64,000 nucleotides of DNA from Oscillospiraceae bacterium (GCA_017435525.1 JAFSEW010000066.1:20888-84887); one strand, 5' to 3'; shown: positions 24,742-33,945, counted from the stretch's first letter. Notes: generated by a model from the sequence alone, not told the origin. A program made the numbers and translations.

Positions 24742-25170
24742 CGCATATTTTTCTTTCAAATAGAGAATTGCCTGCCGGTAACCGTCTATACCCTGACCTA
24801 TAATGCTTTTTTCACAGGCTAAACCGGCGTACGACACTTGCCGAAATGCTTCACGCTTGGAAACATCGGAGATATGAATCTCCACAGCCGGAATGGATAC
24901 TGCTTTCAGGGCATCCAGAATGGCAATGCTGGTGTGTGTATATGCTGCGGGGTTAATTACAATGCCGTCGAATTTTCCGTAGGCATCCTGAATTTTATCC
25001 ACCAGCGCACCCTCGTGATTGGACTGATAATGCTCGATTTCCAGAGATTCCTGCTTTGCGGTATCCTGAATCAACTGCAGCAGGTTATGATAAGTTTGCT
25101 TGCCGTAAATATCAGGCTCGCGAATTCCCAACATATTGATGTTGGGGCCATTTAATACCAAGATTTTCAT
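24733..25170 (-). CDS. aroQ: Type II 3-dehydroquinate dehydratase
   Basis: Dodecameric type II dehydroquinase (145 residues), third step of the shikimate pathway. Seen: LNGPNINMLGIREPDIYG with catalytic Tyr22, NPAAYTHTSIAI, and EIHISDVSKREAFRQVSY with the conserved His and Arg. It is the last gene of the minus-strand aro operon, 21 bases downstream of the aroE-aroK fusion. Confidence 0.95.
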   Translation of the reverse strand: MKILVLNGPNINMLGIREPDIYGKQTYHNLLQLIQDTAKQESLEIEHYQSNHEGALVDKIQDAYGKFDGIVINPAAYTHTSIAILDALKAVSIPAVEIHISDVSKREAFRQVSYAGLACEKSIIGQGIDGYRQAILYLKEKYAKK

Positions 25171-25191
25171 AAAGTGTTCCTAAACCTTCTG

Positions 25192-26409
25192 TTAGACTGT
25201 GTAATACGACAAAATTTCGGAAACGGTTTGTTCAATGCTGCCGTCATTGCTGATAATATGATCGGAAAATGTATCGTATAAGGGCTTTCTGGCAGCGTAC
25301 ATCGCTTCCAACTTCCCGGGTTGGGAAAGAGGTCGCCCCTCAGTGGGTAACTTGGTAAGATCCCGTGTCAGCCAAAAAACGGTACCGTTCTGATGGATAT
25401 GGGCATAGTTTTCCGGTCGTGTCACGCTGCCGCCACCGGTAGCAATTACCAGCCCGGACTCTTTTCCGTATTGAGAGAGAACTGCGGTTTCCAGACTTCG
25501 AAATACCGCTTCTCCCTGGTTTGCAAAAATCTCCGGGATGCTGCAGCCGGCCATTCGGATAACTTCTTCGTCCAGATCTACCATTTTCCGGTTCAGGGCT
25601 TTAGCCAGATGTGTGGCTGTGGTAGTCTTTCCGCAGCCTGGCATTCCGATCAAAACAATGTTTTCTGTTTTGCGGCGAAGTTTCTCATAGGTTTCCGCCA
25701 GGAGAGAATCACGGATGCTTCTGCCTGTAAACCATTCGGAACTCTCTTTGGCTTGCGCCAGCAGCATCCAGAGTCCATTCTCGGTACGAATGCCTCGGGA
25801 TTCGGCATCCAACAAAAGCTTGGTCCTGGCTGGATTATAGATCACATCGAGAACTGCTTCCAACGCAGGAAAGATATCCAAATTAACGGGGGACACAAGG
25901 GTGTCAGGATACATTCCTACAGGCGTAGTGTTGACAATACCCGATGCGTCACGATGGATATGAAGATTGCCATAGTGATTTTGTCCGTTTCGGGAAATAA
26001 CAACCGGATTTGCGCCCTGCTCCCGGAGAACTGCAACAACCGTGTTGGAAGCGCCGCCGCTGCCAAGTACCAGGATTTTCTTTCCGGCAACATGGAAATC
26101 TGCCTGCTGCAGCATGGATTGAAATCCAAAATAATCTGTGTTGTGACCGATCAGCATGCCGTTTTTCCGGATGATTGTATTAACGGCACCCAGCCTCTCA
26201 GCCTCCGGTGAAAGGGCGGACAAATAAGATATGACATCTTTTTTGTAGGGGATAGTTACATTCAGACCGTCAAAAGAATGATTTGTAAGAAAGTCTTCCA
26301 GTTGAGACGGTTCGATTTCAAACAGGGAATAGGGGTAGTTGCCGAAGCAGGCATGAATTGCCAGGGAATAGCTATGGGGCAGGTGTCGGCCCAACAGACC
26401 AAAGATCAT
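25192..26409 (-). CDS. Bifunctional shikimate dehydrogenase / shikimate kinase
   Basis: A 405-residue fusion of AroE and AroK. The first part (about 1-255) has the shikimate-binding SYSLAIH region, LNVTIPYKKDV with catalytic Lys, NTDYFGF and the NADP loop VLGSGGASNTVV. The second (about 258-405) has Walker A GMPGCGKTT, DLDEEVIRMAG, the FRSLE motif and ATGGGSVTRP. No stop or frameshift lies between. It would carry out two consecutive-pathway steps (dehydroshikimate to shikimate to shikimate-3-phosphate) in one polypeptide. The chorismate mutase gene precedes it by 52 bases. Confidence 0.94.
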   Translation of the reverse strand: MIFGLLGRHLPHSYSLAIHACFGNYPYSLFEIEPSQLEDFLTNHSFDGLNVTIPYKKDVISYLSALSPEAERLGAVNTIIRKNGMLIGHNTDYFGFQSMLQQADFHVAGKKILVLGSGGASNTVVAVLREQGANPVVISRNGQNHYGNLHIHRDASGIVNTTPVGMYPDTLVSPVNLDIFPALEAVLDVIYNPARTKLLLDAESRGIRTENGLWMLLAQAKESSEWFTGRSIRDSLLAETYEKLRRKTENIVLIGMPGCGKTTTATHLAKALNRKMVDLDEEVIRMAGCSIPEIFANQGEAVFRSLETAVLSQYGKESGLVIATGGGSVTRPENYAHIHQNGTVFWLTRDLTKLPTEGRPLSQPGKLEAMYAARKPLYDTFSDHIISNDGSIEQTVSEILSYYTV

Positions 26410-26461
26410 ACAATACCTCCGCTTCAGCCAGGAGAGATAGTTGCTTGCTGCTGAAGCTATA

Positions 26462-26719
26462 TTAAGTGGATTCCTGATATTGCTTGCTTAAGGTAAACAA
26501 GCAAGCGAATAATTCACGGGCATAGGCTTCCATTTCCGGCCCGGCCTTTTTCGCAACTGACAGCAGCTTTTCCTGCTCCCGCTCCGGCATGTAGATGGGG
26601 AGATTGTGCTGCTTCTTATATTCAGCAATGGATGCTGAAATTTCCATGCGGCGGAAGAAAAGCTCCAGAAGTGCATCATCAATGCTGTCGATTTCCCCGC
26701 GGTATTGGCTCAAATCCAT
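26462..26719 (-). CDS. Chorismate mutase (AroQ class)
   Basis: An 85-residue all-helical chorismate mutase making prephenate. Typical helix 1 (YRGEIDSIDDALLELFFRRMEISASIAEYKK) with the active-site Arg, and PIYMPEREQEKLL near 41-53, match the family. It stands alone rather than fused to prephenate dehydratase. It starts two bases after the aroC stop, so is translationally coupled. Confidence 0.92.
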   Translation of the reverse strand: MDLSQYRGEIDSIDDALLELFFRRMEISASIAEYKKQHNLPIYMPEREQEKLLSVAKKAGPEMEAYARELFACLFTLSKQYQEST

Positions 26720-26721
26720 GA

Positions 26722-27810
26722 TTATTTCCTCCGGTTTGTTTGGGTATTGCCCAGAATCATATCATACACAGCAATTGCAGCGGCAGCTTCCACTACCGGA
26801 ACTGCTCTGGGAACAATGCAGGGATCATGCCTGCCTGTTACAGAAACAGTGGCAGCTTCCCCGGTGGACAGGTTCACCGTGTTTTGTGCTTTTGCAATAG
26901 ACGGCGTAGGTTTTACGGTTACGGAGAAGATCACCGGTGTTCCTGCTGTAATACCCCCCAGAATACCGCCACAATTGTTGGACTGCAGCATAACCTTACC
27001 GTCATTCCAGTAAAACGGATCATTACACTGGCTTCCGTATGCTGTTTTGCAGGCTTCGCCCAGGCCAAAGGATAATGCTTTTACACCGGGAATGCCATAT
27101 ATGATCTGTGCGATCCTGCTTTCCACACCGCCAAAGATTGGTTCGCCTACACCTGCAGGAAGGCCGGTAACCGCGCATTCAATTGCGCCACCGATGCTGT
27201 CACCATCTGCTTTCACTTCGGCAATGAGTTTTTGCATGGACAGACCTGCGCTCTCAGAAAGTGTGGGGAAGCCGGTGCCGATTTGATTTAACTGGGGGAA
27301 CAGCGGATCAAAAGCAGTATCCTGGTGCGGCCCAATCTGGCGAATATGGGCACCGACATGAATGCCCATGCTGTTCAACCATTGCAGGCAAAGTCCACCG
27401 GCTATGCATAATGGTGCTGTGAGCCGACCGGAGAAATGTCCACCGCCGGCAGCGTCCTGATAGCCGCCGTATTTTACATCAGCGGTATAATCTGCATGAC
27501 CTGGCCGGGGACAATCCTGCAATTGCCGATAAGCCTGCGTCTTTGCATTTTGATTATAGATGACAGCGGTGATTGGCGCGCCGCAGGTATATCCATCTGC
27601 AATACCGGAAAGAAAAACAGGCTTGTCCGGTTCTTTCCTGGTAGTAGACCACTGATTGTTGCCGGGTGCACGGCGATCCATAAAGAACTGCAGCGTGCTT
27701 TCGCAGACCGGAAGACCAGCCGGAATGCCATCCAGTGTCATACCGATGGCAGCCCCGTGAGACTGTCCGAAGATAGAGAGCTTTAAATTCTCACCGTATA
27801 TGCTGCTCAT
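26722..27810 (-). CDS. aroC: Chorismate synthase
   Basis: FMN-dependent chorismate synthase of 362 residues, the last step to chorismate. The three family signatures are present: GQSHGAAIGMTLDGIPAG at the N-terminus, the central GGGHFSGRLTAPL with the catalytic His, and near the C-terminus RHDPCIVPRAVPVVEA. It overlaps the 3' end of aroA by 20 bases. Confidence 0.95.
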   Translation of the reverse strand: MSSIYGENLKLSIFGQSHGAAIGMTLDGIPAGLPVCESTLQFFMDRRAPGNNQWSTTRKEPDKPVFLSGIADGYTCGAPITAVIYNQNAKTQAYRQLQDCPRPGHADYTADVKYGGYQDAAGGGHFSGRLTAPLCIAGGLCLQWLNSMGIHVGAHIRQIGPHQDTAFDPLFPQLNQIGTGFPTLSESAGLSMQKLIAEVKADGDSIGGAIECAVTGLPAGVGEPIFGGVESRIAQIIYGIPGVKALSFGLGEACKTAYGSQCNDPFYWNDGKVMLQSNNCGGILGGITAGTPVIFSVTVKPTPSIAKAQNTVNLSTGEAATVSVTGRHDPCIVPRAVPVVEAAAAIAVYDMILGNTQTNRRK

Positions 27811-28984
27811 AAAGACCTCCTAGATTTCGGTAGTCTTCCCAAAAATGGGGATAGGATTTCTGGACAGATTCTGCATTTCGAATCGTAACAGGGCCGTCTG
27901 CGCATGTTGCGGCAATCGCTGCAGCCATAGCAATTCTGTGGTCATGACAGGCATCTACCGTTCCGGAACGAATTCGGCCCGGGTCTACAGTAATGCAGTC
28001 TTCCGATACAGTCGCATGGCAGCCCATAGCATGTAACATGGCAATTACGGAATGGATACGATCGGATTCTTTGTGACGCAATCTGCTGACATGATAAAAT
28101 GCAGCGCCGTTTTTTGCTGCAGCAATAATCGCAAGGATGGGGAATAGATCCGGATTATCAGCCAGGTCAATAGTGGGATGCAGATTCATTTGCGGAAGAA
28201 GATCTGTAATTACGCGGTCACCTTGGGGCGAATTTGGGTTCAGACCGGTGACATGCACAGCCGAACCGATGGTATTCGCTGCAAGGTAATATGCACTGTT
28301 GCTCCAGTCACCGTCTGCAGCAATGATCCCAGGGGAAAGGAATTTGCTTTCTGACAGAATGGGCTTTGTTGCATCAATTCCAAATTGGGATAGGGTATAA
28401 ACAGTCATATCCACATATGGCTTGGATTCCAGGGTGCCAATGACGGACACATGGCTGCCGCGACCCAGTAATGCGCAGGCAAAGAGTAATCCGGAGACAA
28501 ACTGACTGGAAATATTTCCTGGGATGCAGTATTCTCCGGGCTTTAACTGACCACGGCAGGAAAGCGTATTTTCGTCAAGCCAGCGGATACAGCACCCCAT
28601 TCGGCACATTTCTTGCAGCAGCGGTGCCAAAGGACGCTGAGCCAGCCGCCCTCTCATATTAAAAGTAGCCTGGATTCCTAAAGCACCTATAACCGGTAAT
28701 AAAAAACGCAGTGTGGACCCACTTTCCTGGCAGGGTAACGCTATGTTATTTGCAGGCTTCCGAACCGGTGTCACATAATACCCGAGGTCATTTCTGATAA
28801 TTTGCGCACCCAGGCAGATGAGACATGCTACAGTGGCTTCAATGTCCTGACTTGCATCTGGGCAGAGGATCTCGGTGGGGCGGTTGGCAAAGGCTGCACA
28901 AATCAGATAGCGGTGGATCAGCGATTTGGAAGGAATGGCAGACACAATACCGCTGAGCGGCTTGGGAAAAATAGTGATATCCAT
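27791..28984 (-). CDS. aroA: 3-phosphoshikimate 1-carboxyvinyltransferase (EPSP synthase)
   Basis: EPSP synthase of about 397 residues. Recognisable: SAIPSKSLIHRYLICAAF (shikimate-binding Lys/Ser region), QESGSTLRFLLPVIGALG (SGSTxRF), DGDWSNSAYYLAA and RHKESDRIHSV. I use ATG 28984 (MDITIFP), with GTGAGG five bases upstream, instead of TTG 29023. It heads the operon aroA-aroC-chorismate mutase-aroE/K-aroQ; aroB and a DAHP synthase gene are absent from the window. Confidence 0.94.
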   Translation of the reverse strand: MDITIFPKPLSGIVSAIPSKSLIHRYLICAAFANRPTEILCPDASQDIEATVACLICLGAQIIRNDLGYYVTPVRKPANNIALPCQESGSTLRFLLPVIGALGIQATFNMRGRLAQRPLAPLLQEMCRMGCCIRWLDENTLSCRGQLKPGEYCIPGNISSQFVSGLLFACALLGRGSHVSVIGTLESKPYVDMTVYTLSQFGIDATKPILSESKFLSPGIIAADGDWSNSAYYLAANTIGSAVHVTGLNPNSPQGDRVITDLLPQMNLHPTIDLADNPDLFPILAIIAAAKNGAAFYHVSRLRHKESDRIHSVIAMLHAMGCHATVSEDCITVDPGRIRSGTVDACHDHRIAMAAAIAATCADGPVTIRNAESVQKSYPHFWEDYRNLGGLYEQHIR

Positions 28985-29029
28985 GGATGCCTCACAGAAA
29001 GATAAATCAAGCAAAATCTTCAACAGATG

Positions 29030-29054
29030 CGCCGCACGAGATTGTCGTGCGGCG
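29030..29054 (-). promoter_or_regulatory. Stable hairpin in the aroA leader
   Basis: Perfect 10-bp stem (CGCCGCACGA / TCGTGCGGCG) with a 5-nt loop between the aroA promoter and start codon. No U-run follows it on the minus strand, so it is not an intrinsic terminator there; role unknown. Confidence 0.5.
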
Positions 29055-29099
29055 TAAAAAAGTACAGAGAAATATGGAAATCTCTTTCAAATCATACTA

Positions 29100-29128
29100 A
29101 GTATAGCATTTACCGCAAGAAATTGCAA
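29100..29128 (-). promoter_or_regulatory. Promoter of the aro operon
   Basis: Minus-strand TTGCAA (29123-29128), 17 nt, TATACT (29100-29105). Confidence 0.65.
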
Positions 29129-29143
29129 GAAGAATCAACTTGG

Positions 29144-29184
29144 GGAAAACAAGAAGGAGGCAACTGCTGTGCAGTCGCCTCCTT
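29144..29184 (-). terminator. Terminator of the membrane kinase gene
   Basis: Stem AAGGAGGC/GCCTCCTT (29154-29161 with 29177-29184) extended by ACTG/CAGT, followed on the minus strand by CTTGTTTTC. It separates the kinase gene from the aro promoter. Confidence 0.7.
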
Positions 29185-29188
29185 GAAA

Positions 29189-32140
29189 TTATTCTGTTAC
29201 GGTGAAAGATGTATCACACAAAGACTGACCATTGAAATAGATCTCGATGGTATAATTGCCGGCAGTGGTGGGCAGTGCGGGAACAGTCAGATGACAGTAG
29301 TTTTTGTTCCACATGTCAACCCAGGCCCGTGTATTGTAATCCCAGCTGACAGGAATGCCGTTTGCGTCGCGAATGACATATGTAGCAACAATTTCATCGT
29401 TGGAGATGTTGTACTTTTTCATCATGATCAGCACAAAACCGGCAGTTTCTCCGTTTTTGAAATTGATACGATAGTCTTCATCTTCCAGATCCTTATATGT
29501 CCATCCGCTGGCAGCAGGAGCCTTGCACATGCTGATCTGCATGGTAGATGCGCTCACATCGTAGCCGGAGAACTCCGCGGCTTCCGCAGTTGTATATACT
29601 GCAGTACCACCAAAGACGGTACAGGCATCTTCCTGCTGTATGGAGAAGTCATAAGTAGCGCCGGGAACAATAGGCGTGATGGTTACAGAATTGGTATCGG
29701 AACGAACGATACCCTTTGCAGCGGAACCGTCGATGGAGTAGAGCACCAGCCAACCGGTGAGAGGCTGGGTATCCCCTGTATTCCAGGTAAGCTTCAGAGA
29801 AGTTGCATCCACCTGAGAAACAACAATATCCGAAACGGTTACAGCATTGGCGGTCATATAGCAGCGGCTGGCTTCACTCATGCCGGCTGCAGTAACTTCC
29901 ACGGTGTGTGCATCCGTACAGACTACGCCGGTAAAGGTGATACTGGTTTTGTCTGTAACCAATATCTGGTCATAACCGGTTTCACTATAGCATCTGATGG
30001 TCCACTGGGTAATGTTGCTGCCTTCCGGAGCTTCCCAGCTTGCAGTCAGGGACTCATTGGCGCATCCGGTAATTGCCAGATTCTGCGCTTTTACATGATT
30101 GACAGCAGTATATTTCAGGGTGCTGTTGCCAACAATGTAGAGATCCGAATCAGAGGACAGCGTGAACGTATAGTCTTTGCCAATGGTCAGCCCACGAATT
30201 GTTACAGAGTGACCGGTAAATGTCTCCGACTTAGCCTCTTCTCCTTCGGCCTGATAAGTCATGGTCCAACTATCTGTATCCTGACCTTCCACAGTGAAAC
30301 TCAGAATCACAGAACCATCTTCCGTGCCGGTAACACCCTGGAAACTTACAATGTTTGTTTGAACAGGGGTCGTGTAATTGTCAGACAATTCACCAACAGG
30401 CTTACCAAAACCAGAAACCTCGACCTTGACGGTGTATAGGGTGTTGGGATTCAAACCTGTAAAAGAAGCAACGCCGTTTTGCACAGGTGCGGTTTGAGAA
30501 GTACCATGGGTATCAGAGCAAATAACAGTCAGGCGGCTTTCCTCAATTTCAGAGACCACATAGACCAGAAGATTGTCCTCACTGCCTTCAAGCCGGAGCT
30601 CAGAAACAGGCTGCAGATAGTACTCTTTATACAGTGTGTAACCACCAATGCAAATGCCGGCTAAGAGTACCAGAACCAGGAAAACAGTGAAGAGTTTCTT
30701 GCCGATGTTCCCATCGGTTTCGTCCTCATCATAGTAATCGTCATCATCATCGAAATCATCCGGATCGGCGACATCAGATGGCATTGCGACTACGACTGTG
30801 GCCTCGCCCTGCATTTCTTCGTCAAGATCGTCTGTGGAAATAATCAATTCCGGGATGGGGATATTGATGGGTTCGGGCTGAATAACACCTTCCGGCGTTT
30901 CATGGGCAATCAACTCATCAACATGCTCGAGAATGCCGCTCAGATCATCAGAAAGACCTGCGTAAAGGCCATCACCAAGGTGCTGTGTGTCCTGCGTAGG
31001 ATCATCAATTTCCAAGTCGCCCAGAAAAGACAGGTTAATTTCTTCGTCATCATCACCATCAAATTCAGATGGCAAGGTTTCAGATGTTGTATCAGATGCG
31101 TCCAACGGCTGTTCCTGCAAGTCAAAGCAATCGGCAATTGCGATTTGATTCTCATAGGGCTCTGCAGGTGCTTCATCAGATTCAGAAGCTGTGGCTTCTG
31201 CCGCTTCAACATCTTCGTCAGGAAGCGTTACCAGAGGAACAATGGGGGTATTGTTGATTTCATTGCGCTGCATGTAAGCTACCAGAGCCTGGCCCATAGT
31301 AATGGGGTCCTGCCACCGGTTTTCGGGATTGGGATCAATGGCTTTAAGAATGATTTCGGCCATTTCATAGTCCGCATACATAGGCGGATCAAGAGGCTCG
31401 TTGTCAGCTGCCTGACCGCTAAAGGGAAGTGTACCGCCGTTGTATGCCTGATACAGGATTATGCCGACGGCATAGATATCGATTGTCTGGTTGATACTGG
31501 ACATAGGGCCGGAAATCTCCGGCGCGGTGTATTGACTGCAGTACTTATCCGGCACGGATGCATAGGCAAGACTTGCGGTTTTAACAAAACCAAGATCTCC
31601 GATCCGATACTCATTATCTTCAGAGATGAAGATATTCTCCGGCTTCAAATCGATATAGAGATACCCTGCCTGACGGCAAACCGCCAGAGACGCACACAGA
31701 TCCAGACCGAGATTAACCGCCTGCAGATGTGTCATGGAGTACTTTCGGAAATGCCGTGCAAGACTCTTTCTGTACGGGCTCAGAAGATATACATAGTAAC
31801 CTGCATTATCTTCCATGGGGACAATCTGTGCGCCTTCATAAGGCAAAAATCCTTCCAAAGCAGAAAGCTTCTTCAAGATATCTACTTCAGAAAGAATTTC
31901 CTCGGAAACCTCTTTATAGTAGAGCAAAGCATCTTCACGGGAATGATACACACCGGTCAAGAGCAGCGCATCCAGCTGAACCTGAGATGCCGGAACGGAA
32001 ATTATTTTAACGATATATCGTTTATCTGAGTTCAGCTCCAAAGCGGGGCAACAGCAGATACCATGACGATTGCTGAAGGGACCGCCCATAGTGAAGTTAT
32101 CCAACAAGGGAGAGATCAGTTTTGGATCAGACAACTCCAT
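29189..32140 (-). CDS. Membrane Ser/Thr protein kinase with extracellular fibronectin-III-like repeats
   Basis: A 983-residue single-pass protein. The kinase domain (about 15-290) has the ATP Lys45 (RYIVKII), the catalytic loop YIDLKPENIF (Asp164), DLG in place of DFG (Asp182) and APE (206-208). Tyr-Ile replaces the usual His-Arg of HRD. A long acidic linker (about 300-475) precedes one membrane helix (about 478-502, LFTVFLVLVLLAGICIGGY). The outside part, some 480 residues, shows repeated strands ending in Tyr-rich motifs (LTASWEAPEGSNITQWTI; LKLTWNTGDTQPLTGWLV), matching fibronectin type III folds. It has its own promoter and terminator. Substrates unknown. Confidence 0.88.
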   Translation of the reverse strand: MELSDPKLISPLLDNFTMGGPFSNRHGICCCPALELNSDKRYIVKIISVPASQVQLDALLLTGVYHSREDALLYYKEVSEEILSEVDILKKLSALEGFLPYEGAQIVPMEDNAGYYVYLLSPYRKSLARHFRKYSMTHLQAVNLGLDLCASLAVCRQAGYLYIDLKPENIFISEDNEYRIGDLGFVKTASLAYASVPDKYCSQYTAPEISGPMSSINQTIDIYAVGIILYQAYNGGTLPFSGQAADNEPLDPPMYADYEMAEIILKAIDPNPENRWQDPITMGQALVAYMQRNEINNTPIVPLVTLPDEDVEAAEATASESDEAPAEPYENQIAIADCFDLQEQPLDASDTTSETLPSEFDGDDDEEINLSFLGDLEIDDPTQDTQHLGDGLYAGLSDDLSGILEHVDELIAHETPEGVIQPEPINIPIPELIISTDDLDEEMQGEATVVVAMPSDVADPDDFDDDDDYYDEDETDGNIGKKLFTVFLVLVLLAGICIGGYTLYKEYYLQPVSELRLEGSEDNLLVYVVSEIEESRLTVICSDTHGTSQTAPVQNGVASFTGLNPNTLYTVKVEVSGFGKPVGELSDNYTTPVQTNIVSFQGVTGTEDGSVILSFTVEGQDTDSWTMTYQAEGEEAKSETFTGHSVTIRGLTIGKDYTFTLSSDSDLYIVGNSTLKYTAVNHVKAQNLAITGCANESLTASWEAPEGSNITQWTIRCYSETGYDQILVTDKTSITFTGVVCTDAHTVEVTAAGMSEASRCYMTANAVTVSDIVVSQVDATSLKLTWNTGDTQPLTGWLVLYSIDGSAAKGIVRSDTNSVTITPIVPGATYDFSIQQEDACTVFGGTAVYTTAEAAEFSGYDVSASTMQISMCKAPAASGWTYKDLEDEDYRINFKNGETAGFVLIMMKKYNISNDEIVATYVIRDANGIPVSWDYNTRAWVDMWNKNYCHLTVPALPTTAGNYTIEIYFNGQSLCDTSFTVTE

Positions 32141-32175
32141 CGCCTCCTTAATTGTTACATAAAATTACATTCTAT

Positions 32176-32204
32176 ATAATAGGTCATAATTATGAAAAAA
32201 GCAA
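32176..32204 (-). promoter_or_regulatory. Promoter of the membrane kinase gene
   Basis: Minus-strand TTGCTT (32199-32204), 17 nt, TATTAT (32176-32181); AAGGAGG precedes the start at 32140. Confidence 0.6.
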
Positions 32205-32240
32205 TATCTTTATACAGGAAAAGTTTTGAAGTTTCCGTGA

Positions 32241-32274
32241 ATAAAGCACTGCCGCAGAGAATCTGCGGCAGTGC
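32241..32274 (-). terminator. Terminator of the M81 peptidase gene
   Basis: Thirteen-bp stem GCACTGCCGCAGA / TCTGCGGCAGTGC (32246-32258, 32262-32274), then TTTATTC on the minus strand. Confidence 0.72.
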
Positions 32275-32283
32275 TGCTTGATT

Positions 32284-33774
32284 TTAAATATTCCACTGTG
32301 CATCCTGCAGGGGGAAGTAGGATGTGTTGGCGTTTTTAAATTCGAAAACGGAAAGGTTGCTGCAGTGGATTCCGGGAGGATCGCAGGATACAATCTCCGC
32401 TCTGTCTGTCCACCAGGCTTTAAAGTGCTGGGAGGACTTGAGTCCCAGAATATGCATATCTCTGTAGTCAACACCCAGAATCTCGAAAGCGTTGCAGTCC
32501 AGGGTCTGGCGGCGAGAGGTGCTGACACCGATTTTGACATTACCTGCCTGAAGCAATACTGAGGGGCCGAGGGTAGTGAACTTACCGGCGCCCATGGGGG
32601 ACTTAGTAACATAAGTGCCGTCAGAAATGGTCTTCACATAAGCATCCTTCAACAAAATGGGTTCGCCATGGAGATTGTCTGCCTTTGCGCCCAGATTGCA
32701 GGTAATCTTGCTGCCAACACCGGCTTCGATAGCCTGCTGCACCACGGCGGGATCCCAGAAGCCACCGAAAGCAGTGTCGGGAAGGTTTCTCTCCAACAGC
32801 TCACGGAGCAAATGTGTGCCGTCACCGGGAGCACCGCCGCCGGGGTTATCGGAAGATTCATTGATGACAATGGGGCCTTTTGCAAATTCAAGCGCCTTGT
32901 CTACGGCTTCAGCGGGGGAAAGACAAACAGGCATAAATGCCTCTCTGCGGCCCCAAGCATACTGCGCGATTTCCGATGCTACTGCATCGGCAGCTTCCTG
33001 GGTTTTTGCTACGGTTACCACGGTGACACAGGCCTGGGAAATATCGGCATAAGGGAAACCATGGAAGAAAGTAGCCTGCAGCAATTCCGGATTTTCCGCT
33101 TCCAGGCGGATGGTGAGCTGCTGAACATCATGTGCAGGGCCGCTGAGGGTAACACCGGCGCCCGGTGCCAGCAGCCAGGGCAGCGGAACATGAGACTGAT
33201 ATACCGGAACATTGTTTACAACATGGTCATACAGATGATGCAGCAGGGCTCTTGCGTTTTCATACTCATCCACATGGGGGTAGCATTTCACACCCATCAG
33301 AACATCGGACAAAGCGACCATTTTCTTTGTGACATTGGCGTGCAGATCAAGGGTCACACCAATGGGAATGGCATTGCCGAAGCGCTCACGCAGGGCCTCC
33401 AGGAGGTAGCCCTCAATGTCGTCACTCAGGTCGGAAACACCGGCACCATGCAGTGTCAGAGCGATGGCATCCAAAGGGGAGCGTGTATGCTGCCACCACA
33501 TATTGTCAACAAGGTTGGAGGTTAAGATTTTTAATGTTTCCGGTGTGATATGACCGGAGGGGGTTGCGTTTGCATAGAAAGTGGGAGCCAATTCAATTCC
33601 AAGGACAGCGGCCTCATCGATGAAACCGCCCAGGGGCGTACGGACACCACCGGTGTTGTGATCGATGAGTTCCTGGCCGAACTCATAATTCAGATCCTGG
33701 AAACGATCGATAGTTGTAACAACATTGGAAAACGAATTGGTTTCATGACGAAAACCGCCGATACCTACACGCAT
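32284..33774 (-). CDS. M81 family metallopeptidase (MlrC-like)
   Basis: About 496 residues of the M81/MlrC family, named for microcystinase C, which cleaves linear microcystin; most members have unknown substrates. Diagnostic parts are the N-terminal VGIGGFRHETNSFS with metal-ligand His/Glu, LTLHGAGVSD, GVTLDLHANVTKKM and NPGGGAPGDGTHLLRELLE. The ATG at 33774 (MRVGIGG) is eight bases from AAGGAGG; two earlier in-frame starts are worse placed. Monocistronic with its own promoter and terminator; it takes the place where ispA/xse genes often precede the OLE locus. Confidence 0.9.
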   Translation of the reverse strand: MRVGIGGFRHETNSFSNVVTTIDRFQDLNYEFGQELIDHNTGGVRTPLGGFIDEAAVLGIELAPTFYANATPSGHITPETLKILTSNLVDNMWWQHTRSPLDAIALTLHGAGVSDLSDDIEGYLLEALRERFGNAIPIGVTLDLHANVTKKMVALSDVLMGVKCYPHVDEYENARALLHHLYDHVVNNVPVYQSHVPLPWLLAPGAGVTLSGPAHDVQQLTIRLEAENPELLQATFFHGFPYADISQACVTVVTVAKTQEAADAVASEIAQYAWGRREAFMPVCLSPAEAVDKALEFAKGPIVINESSDNPGGGAPGDGTHLLRELLERNLPDTAFGGFWDPAVVQQAIEAGVGSKITCNLGAKADNLHGEPILLKDAYVKTISDGTYVTKSPMGAGKFTTLGPSVLLQAGNVKIGVSTSRRQTLDCNAFEILGVDYRDMHILGLKSSQHFKAWWTDRAEIVSCDPPGIHCSNLSVFEFKNANTSYFPLQDAQWNI

Positions 33775-33803
33775 AGACATGCCCTCCTTATTTTGATATC
33801 TCA

Positions 33804-33832
33804 CATATAACGCAGTTTCCGGGAAAAGTCAA
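33804..33832 (-). promoter_or_regulatory. Promoter of the M81 peptidase gene
   Basis: Minus-strand TTGACT (33827-33832), 17 nt, TATATG (33804-33809). Confidence 0.55.
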
Positions 33833-33910
33833 GTCTGTTCTGAGGAAAAAAGCATTGCTTGTTAAAATGTATATTAGAATGAATATTTTAATAATTTTTA
33901 GTAAATTCAC

Positions 33911-33939
33911 TTGTATATACAGAGAAAATGTGCTATGAT
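33911..33939 (+). promoter_or_regulatory. Promoter of the OLE RNA-oapA-dxs unit
   Basis: TTGTAT (33911-33916), 17 nt, TATGAT (33934-33939). The predicted start site, near 33946, coincides with the beginning of the GC-richer structured region. Confidence 0.6.
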
Positions 33940-33945
33940 ATGCAT

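Noticed and set aside
29027-32029. Two long plus-strand frames over the membrane kinase gene
   Set aside because: No family similarity and no ribosome-binding sites; the minus-strand kinase explains the region.
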